Shown here: piece by piece, positions 60,143 to 64,000 of the stretch
How positions within the stretch are numbered: the stretch's first letter is position 1
How the letters are laid out: each line of letters begins with the position of its first letter
Assembly (NCBI GenBank): GCA_965242615.1
Contig: CBDESR010000004.1
Location: 496,001 to 560,000 of the forward strand
From: CBDBCU01 sp965242615
Lineage (GTDB): Bacteria; Chloroflexota; Dehalococcoidia; Lucifugimonadales; UBA3495
Reading direction: 5' to 3'
DNA: 64,000 bases
Program-made: the position numbers and the translations under genes
The notes under the pieces: model-generated
Databases searched by the model: none
The model's input: only the letters and a program-made list of their open reading frames with translations
Told to the model about the DNA's origin: nothing

Positions 60143-61446
60143 TCCCCGTCCCCTTCCGCAGCTCCGGCTACCCGTTGCGCTTCCACCAACTCAATGCGGA
60201 CGCCGTTCATCCCCCGCACCGTCAGCTTCAGGCTTTCGTACTCCACTATCTCCCCCACTTCCGGGATATAACCCAGTTGGTCCAGGATAAACCCGGCCAC
60301 CGTTTGATACTCCCCCTCCGGCAGGTTCAAATTCAGCCTTTCCCTGGCTTGCAGAATACTCATCCCCGCGTTGAACTGAAAGGTATTATCGTCCACCGTC
60401 GTATAGCCCTCTTGCGGCTCCGCCCCTTCCTCGACCTGCCCGACAATCACCTCCAGCATCTGCTTCATCGTAACCAGCCCGGCAATCCCTCCGAACTCGT
60501 CCACCGCTAGCGTCAACCCGTAGCCGCCTTGCTGCATTTCCGCAAAGGTATCCGCCACGCTCTTGGTCTCCGGCACAAAATGCGCCGCCCGCAGCTCCAA
60601 CCCGGTAACGCTGTCCCCCGTCCCCAGCTTGACCCCATCCCCTTCCTTCCCCATCGCAATCAGCACGTCCTTGCTCGACAGCGCCCCCAGCACATTCTCC
60701 ATATCCCCCTCTTGATGCACCGGAAAACGGGTATGGCTGTGTTGCCCATACCGGATTAGAAACTGCTCCAGCGTCGTCCCTTCCTCCACCCACACGATTT
60801 CCGTCCGCGGCGTCATTATCTCCTGTACCTGCTGGTCGCCGAACCGAAACACCCGATCCAGCAGTTCCGCCTCCGTCTGCTCCACCGTGCCGGAACGCGC
60901 CCCCGCCGCAATCAACGCCCGAATTTCCCCTTCGCCTACCTCCGACTCCGAACCGCTGATGCCCAACATCCGGGTGAACGCATCGGTTATCAGCCCCAGC
61001 AGCCACACCCCCGGCGACAGCGCAAACTGCACCATCCGCAGCGGCCGCGCATAGGCAAAAGTCAACGCCTCCGGCCGACTCCACGCAATCGTCTTGGGCA
61101 AAGTCTCGCTGAAAATCAGCAGCAGCGTAGTAACTACTACCGTCGCCGCCAGCACGGCCACCCCTTCGCCAAACCGGTTCCCCAGCAGCTTCAGCGCAAT
61201 CGCCGTCCCCAAAGCCGCCGCCGCCGTATTGACCAAGTTGTTGCTCAGCAGCACCGTCGCCAGCAGCCGCTCCGGCTGCTCGATTAACCGCCCCACCAGC
61301 CGCGCCCGCGGCCGGCCAATGTTAATCAGATGCATCAGCCGCGCCCGCGGCAGGGCGATAAAGGCCGTTTCCGAGGATGAAAAAAAGGCGGAAAGAACTA
61401 GGCACACTACCAGCAGGACTAACTCCCATATCGCAGAACTTTCCAT
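60139..61446 (-). CDS. CNNM/CorC (HlyC) family membrane protein
   Basis: A 435-residue protein with a CNNM transmembrane domain (DUF21, about 5-180), tandem CBS domains with P-R-T-E-I and D-E-F-G-G-I-A-G-L-V-T (about 205-330), and a C-terminal CorC_HlyC domain (about 345-425). The family exports or regulates magnesium; CBS domains bind Mg-ATP. Motif S-S-S-E-T-A-F near residue 23 and F-S-E-T-L-P-K are CNNM signatures. It starts a three-gene minus-strand unit with the histidine phosphatase and tilS. Confidence 0.9.
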   Translation of the reverse strand: MESSAIWELVLLVVCLVLSAFFSSSETAFIALPRARLMHLINIGRPRARLVGRLIEQPERLLATVLLSNNLVNTAAAALGTAIALKLLGNRFGEGVAVLAATVVVTTLLLIFSETLPKTIAWSRPEALTFAYARPLRMVQFALSPGVWLLGLITDAFTRMLGISGSESEVGEGEIRALIAAGARSGTVEQTEAELLDRVFRFGDQQVQEIMTPRTEIVWVEEGTTLEQFLIRYGQHSHTRFPVHQEGDMENVLGALSSKDVLIAMGKEGDGVKLGTGDSVTGLELRAAHFVPETKSVADTFAEMQQGGYGLTLAVDEFGGIAGLVTMKQMLEVIVGQVEEGAEPQEGYTTVDDNTFQFNAGMSILQARERLNLNLPEGEYQTVAGFILDQLGYIPEVGEIVEYESLKLTVRGMNGVRIELVEAQRVAGAAEGDGE

Positions 61447-61611
61447 TTCTCAGCCTTTCTACCTCCCGGCCAAGCCTGAACTGAAATCAGCCGCCACCAA
61501 CCCTACCCACCAACCCGCTGATTTGCCCCATAATAGCGCATCCCCGCTAACCCTGTAAAGTTGCCCCCCGCCGCCGGGCAAGTCAATCCCACCCCAAAAC
61601 CGTCTTTCCCA

Positions 61612-61688
61612 TTAAACCGTTATCCCGTTTTACCGTTAAACCGTTATCCCGCTTTACCGTCCTTCCCGCGCAAGCGGGAATCCAGAAA
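61612..61688. repeat. 24-bp direct repeat followed by TTCCC-N8-GGGAA palindrome
   Basis: TTAAACCGTTATCCCGTTTT-ACCG occurs twice in tandem (61612-61635, 61636-61659, one mismatch), then CTTCCC-GCGCAAGC-GGGAAT. It lies in the 325-bp spacer between the CNNM gene and the restriction enzyme; nothing else but a promoter is seen there. Confidence 0.75.
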
Positions 61689-61724
61689 TCAACCGCAAGC
61701 CAAGGGAACTAGTTGAACCCGCCC

Positions 61725-61753
61725 TTGTAACTTGTCAGGATAAGGGTTATATT
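61725..61753 (+). promoter_or_regulatory. promoter of restriction-modification operon
   Basis: TTGTAA at 61725-61730, 17 bp, TATATT at 61748-61753; transcription start near 61760 leaves a very short leader before the ATG at 61772. Confidence 0.5.
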
Positions 61754-61771
61754 CTCTTGCGGTGAGCAACT

Positions 61772-62554
61772 ATGAACCATTGGCTTGAACTGAGCATCGA
61801 GTACGCCAACCAGCGTAATTACCTGGATAACCTTTTTCGGGTTTATCCGACCATCCCGGAGGACATCCGGGATATAAAGGCGGAAACTTGGGCGAGCGTT
61901 GAGCGGGCTTTTGAGAAAGGAGCGGACGTCGAGCTCATCCAGAGTTTGCTGAAACTTGACCTTTTCCCGATAAAGGATTCCTACGTGGCTTACCTGAAAA
62001 GGGACGCCACCGCCATTGCCCGCAATCCTGCGACGGTAGCCCGACTCTGCGGCCGCCTCTATGAAATGGGGCTGGACAAAATCTACGAACGGGCTTCGGA
62101 GCCAAAGGAAACCAACCGTCAAATCGGCCCTCTTTTCCGCCGCTGGCTTAACCGCAGAGACTTGGGTCTCCAGCCGGTCAAATTAGGCGATTTTGTCAAA
62201 ACCCGGGCTAATGCCATCCTTGACGGCAGCGACGCCGAGTTGAAAGAATATGCCGCCCGGCATTTCAACTACAACTTGGACAAAGGCTTGGACTTGATAG
62301 CCCGTTTCAATGGCAAGTATGTCATTGGCGAGGCAAAGTTCCTTACCGACTTTGGCGGCCACCAAAACGCCCAATTTAACGACGGCGTAGCGCCTTTGCT
62401 GTTGGATGACCTCCGAGCCATTCCGGTCGCTATCCTTGATGGGGTGCTGTATATTAAGGGCAACAGCAAGATGCACAAAGCCATTGTCACCGACTTTCAG
62501 GACAAGAACATTATGAGCAGTCTTGTCCTCCGCGAGTTTCTTTACCAGCTATGA
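61772..62554 (+). CDS. type II restriction endonuclease (Tsp45I-like)
   Basis: A 260-residue PD-(D/E)xK nuclease. The catalytic set is D174...E187-A-K189 (K-G-L-D and G-E-A-K), and the stretch around F-L-T-D-F-G-G-H-Q-N-A-Q-F resembles Tsp45I-type restriction enzymes. The N-terminal half is helical. GGTGAG precedes the ATG. The stop overlaps the methyltransferase start (ATGA), so the two are co-translated, the standard layout of a type II restriction-modification pair. The recognition site cannot be read from sequence; Tsp45I itself cuts GTSAC. Confidence 0.8.
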   Translation: MNHWLELSIEYANQRNYLDNLFRVYPTIPEDIRDIKAETWASVERAFEKGADVELIQSLLKLDLFPIKDSYVAYLKRDATAIARNPATVARLCGRLYEMGLDKIYERASEPKETNRQIGPLFRRWLNRRDLGLQPVKLGDFVKTRANAILDGSDAELKEYAARHFNYNLDKGLDLIARFNGKYVIGEAKFLTDFGGHQNAQFNDGVAPLLLDDLRAIPVAILDGVLYIKGNSKMHKAIVTDFQDKNIMSSLVLREFLYQL

Positions 62555-63660
62555 CGACTGCCGACCTCTTTGGGAATCCCTTCGCCGCCGCCGACTTGCC
62601 CGGTGCTGAACAGCTCGAGCGAAAGGAGCTGAAGTCTGGCGGCAGTGAACTCTCCCCCAACCAACTCATCCTCGGCGAAAACCGCGCCGCCCTCCATTCC
62701 CTCCTCCCCGACTACCGCGGCTGCATCGCCCTCATCTACATCGACCCGCCCTTTGCCACTAACTCCCAATTCCGCATCGGCAACGGCCGCGCCGCCACCA
62801 TCAGCAGCCGCCACGCCGACCCGGTAGCCTACACCGACCACTTGCGCGGCGACGCCTACCTCGATTTTCTCCGGGAACGGCTGGTTTTGTTGCGGGAACT
62901 GTTGTCTGCCAACGGCTCCCTCTACCTCCACATCGACTACAAAGTCGGCCATTATGTCAAAGTCCTGCTCGACGAAATCTTTGGCCCCAAAAACTTCCGC
63001 AACGACATCACCCGCATTAAAAGCAACCCCAAAAACTTCCCCCGCAAAGCCTACGGCAACATCAAAGACCTCATCCTCTTTTACTCCAAATCCCGGGAAA
63101 TCATCTGGAACGACCCGCAAATCCCCCTTTCCGACCCCGACCGGGAACGCCTGTTCCGCAAAGTGGACGCCGCCGGTCGCCGTTACACCACCATTCCCCT
63201 GCACGCCCCCGGCGAAACCGTCAACGGCAGCACCGGCCAGGAATGGCGCGGAATGGCGCCGCCGCCCGGCCGCCATTGGCGCAGCGCGCCGGCCGTTCTC
63301 GAGGAACTGGACCAACAAGGCTTGATTGAATGGTCGCCCAACGGCGTCCCCCGCAAAAAGATTTACGCCGACCAAAAGCCCGCCAAGCGAATGCAGGACA
63401 TCTGGGAATTCAAAGACCCGCCCTATCCCGCCTATCCCACCCAGAAAAGCCAGGATTTGCTCAACTTCATCATCGCCGCTTCCTCCAACCCCGGCGACCT
63501 GGTGCTGGACTCCTTTTGCGGCTCCGGCACAACTTTAATCGCCGCCCAAACCCAAAACCGCCGCTGGATTGGCATTGACAACTCACCCCAAGCCATCGCC
63601 ATCACCCGCCAGCGTCTTGCCGAACTTCCCGCCCCCATGCCTTTTTCCTGCCGCGAATGA
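62551..63660 (+). CDS. type II DNA methyltransferase (beta class)
   Basis: A 369-residue SAM-dependent DNA methylase. Motif IV D65-P-P-F comes before motif I (D320-S-F-C-G-S-G-T-T), the order of the beta class of N6-adenine/N4-cytosine enzymes. D-P-P-F rather than S-P-P-Y favours N6-adenine or Mod-like members. R-M-Q-D-I-W-E-F and Y-P-T-Q-K-S match motif X/I neighbours. It protects the site cut by the upstream endonuclease. The 4-bp overlap indicates a single operon. The pair is intact, unlike the defence genes near 42 kb. Confidence 0.92.
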   Translation: MTTADLFGNPFAAADLPGAEQLERKELKSGGSELSPNQLILGENRAALHSLLPDYRGCIALIYIDPPFATNSQFRIGNGRAATISSRHADPVAYTDHLRGDAYLDFLRERLVLLRELLSANGSLYLHIDYKVGHYVKVLLDEIFGPKNFRNDITRIKSNPKNFPRKAYGNIKDLILFYSKSREIIWNDPQIPLSDPDRERLFRKVDAAGRRYTTIPLHAPGETVNGSTGQEWRGMAPPPGRHWRSAPAVLEELDQQGLIEWSPNGVPRKKIYADQKPAKRMQDIWEFKDPPYPAYPTQKSQDLLNFIIAASSNPGDLVLDSFCGSGTTLIAAQTQNRRWIGIDNSPQAIAITRQRLAELPAPMPFSCRE

Positions 63661-63712
63661 CCCTCTAACCGTCCTTCCCGCGAAAACGGGATTGTGCCTC
63701 CCCAATACTCCA

Positions 63713-64000
63713 TCAACAACCGGAACCGCCTAGCCCCCCAAACCCATCCCGCCCTTTCCCCCGCCGCTCCATCCCGTAAGCCGCCGCCAGCAAAACCGCC
63801 CCGGCCGCCGCCAGTCCCAATCCCCAATTCCCCAAACCCGCCAGCAATCCCTCTGCCAACGCCTGCGCCGCATCCGCCAGCAACCCGGCTAACGCCGCCG
63901 ACCCGCCAGCGTCCGACTCCAGCAACTGCCTTACCCCCTCCGCCGCCACCCCCGGCAGCGCCGCCGTCGCCAGCCAGCCCAGCCCAAACACCGTCAGCCC
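63713..64000 (-). CDS. partial hydrophobic protein running off the window edge
   Basis: An open frame that enters from the right edge and stops at 63713. The visible 95 residues are Ala/Gly/Leu-rich with one clear hydrophobic helix near the C-terminus (G-L-G-L-A-A-A-G-A-V-L-L-A-A-A-Y) followed by a basic Gly-rich tail. It may be the end of a membrane protein; no family can be assigned. Confidence 0.45.
   Translation of the reverse strand, partial: GLTVFGLGWLATAALPGVAAEGVRQLLESDAGGSAALAGLLADAAQALAEGLLAGLGNWGLGLAAAGAVLLAAAYGMERRGKGRDGFGGLGGSGC

Noticed and set aside
48551..61688. CRISPR array
   Set aside because: The palindromic repeats are irregularly scattered with genes between them and no constant spacer length; no cas genes.

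Overview
The window is about 64 kb of G+C-rich bacterial chromosome packed with metabolic genes. The gene set suggests an uncultured Chloroflexota of the SAR202/Dehalococcoidia kind: CaiB/BaiF CoA-transferases, MeaB, an aerobic CobN-type cobaltochelatase with a fused ChlI-ChlD partner, CbtAB cobalt transport, DUF3105, DUF971, dockerin-like and Pro/Thr-rich lipoproteins, and many TTG/GTG starts. This lineage call is inference from content; no marker gene was searched. No rRNA, tRNA, CRISPR array or transposase gene was found.

Layout. 0-13 kb is a mixed catabolic region: alpha/beta hydrolase, MmgE/PrpD protein, FAD amine oxidase-like protein, small zinc ribbons, a ThDP enzyme, two lipoproteins, and a tandem class III CoA-transferase. 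13-21 kb holds a cysteinyl-tRNA synthetase fused to a glycosyltransferase, meaB, a DUF429 gene, an NfeD/SPFH membrane pair and an atypical crotonase. 21.7-30.5 kb is one tightly packed minus-strand array: birA, two SDR genes, hisZ, hisG, a zinc phospholipase C-like gene, hisD, hisC, hisB. glyQS lies just upstream of it. 32.7-41.6 kb is a minus-strand cobalt/cobalamin operon (cbiE, cobN, an unknown gene, cbtB, cbtA, chlID) headed by a promoter, a cobalamin riboswitch and an intrinsic terminator. 41.7-45.9 kb is a disturbed stretch: a frame-broken DUF262-HNH gene, a small orphan, a frame-broken guaA and a decayed toxin-antitoxin locus. 46-53.4 kb is a purine cluster (purD, purE, purB, purC, purS) with several interspersed unknown genes. 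53.5-64 kb carries a beta-propeller protein, a secreted protein interrupted at a C9 tract, a candidate selenocysteine glutaredoxin next to a thioredoxin-like gene, tilS, a histidine phosphatase, a CNNM/CorC protein and a restriction-modification pair.

The most unusual signals are these. (1) Two homologous, independently promoted RNAs of about 450-475 nt lie at 32040-32489 (minus) and 56241-56715 (plus). They share long conserved blocks, paired stems and 3' hairpins, and I cannot assign them to a known family. (2) A short glutaredoxin-fold gene at 57648-57863 (minus) has an in-frame TGA exactly at the catalytic Cys position, followed by a possible SECIS hairpin. (3) Strand composition flips near 43.2 kb, from G-rich to C-rich on the + strand regardless of gene direction. 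(4) Families of palindromic intergenic repeats sit mostly in the right half. Several frame breaks fall in short homopolymers, so assembly error has to be weighed against real phase variation or decay.
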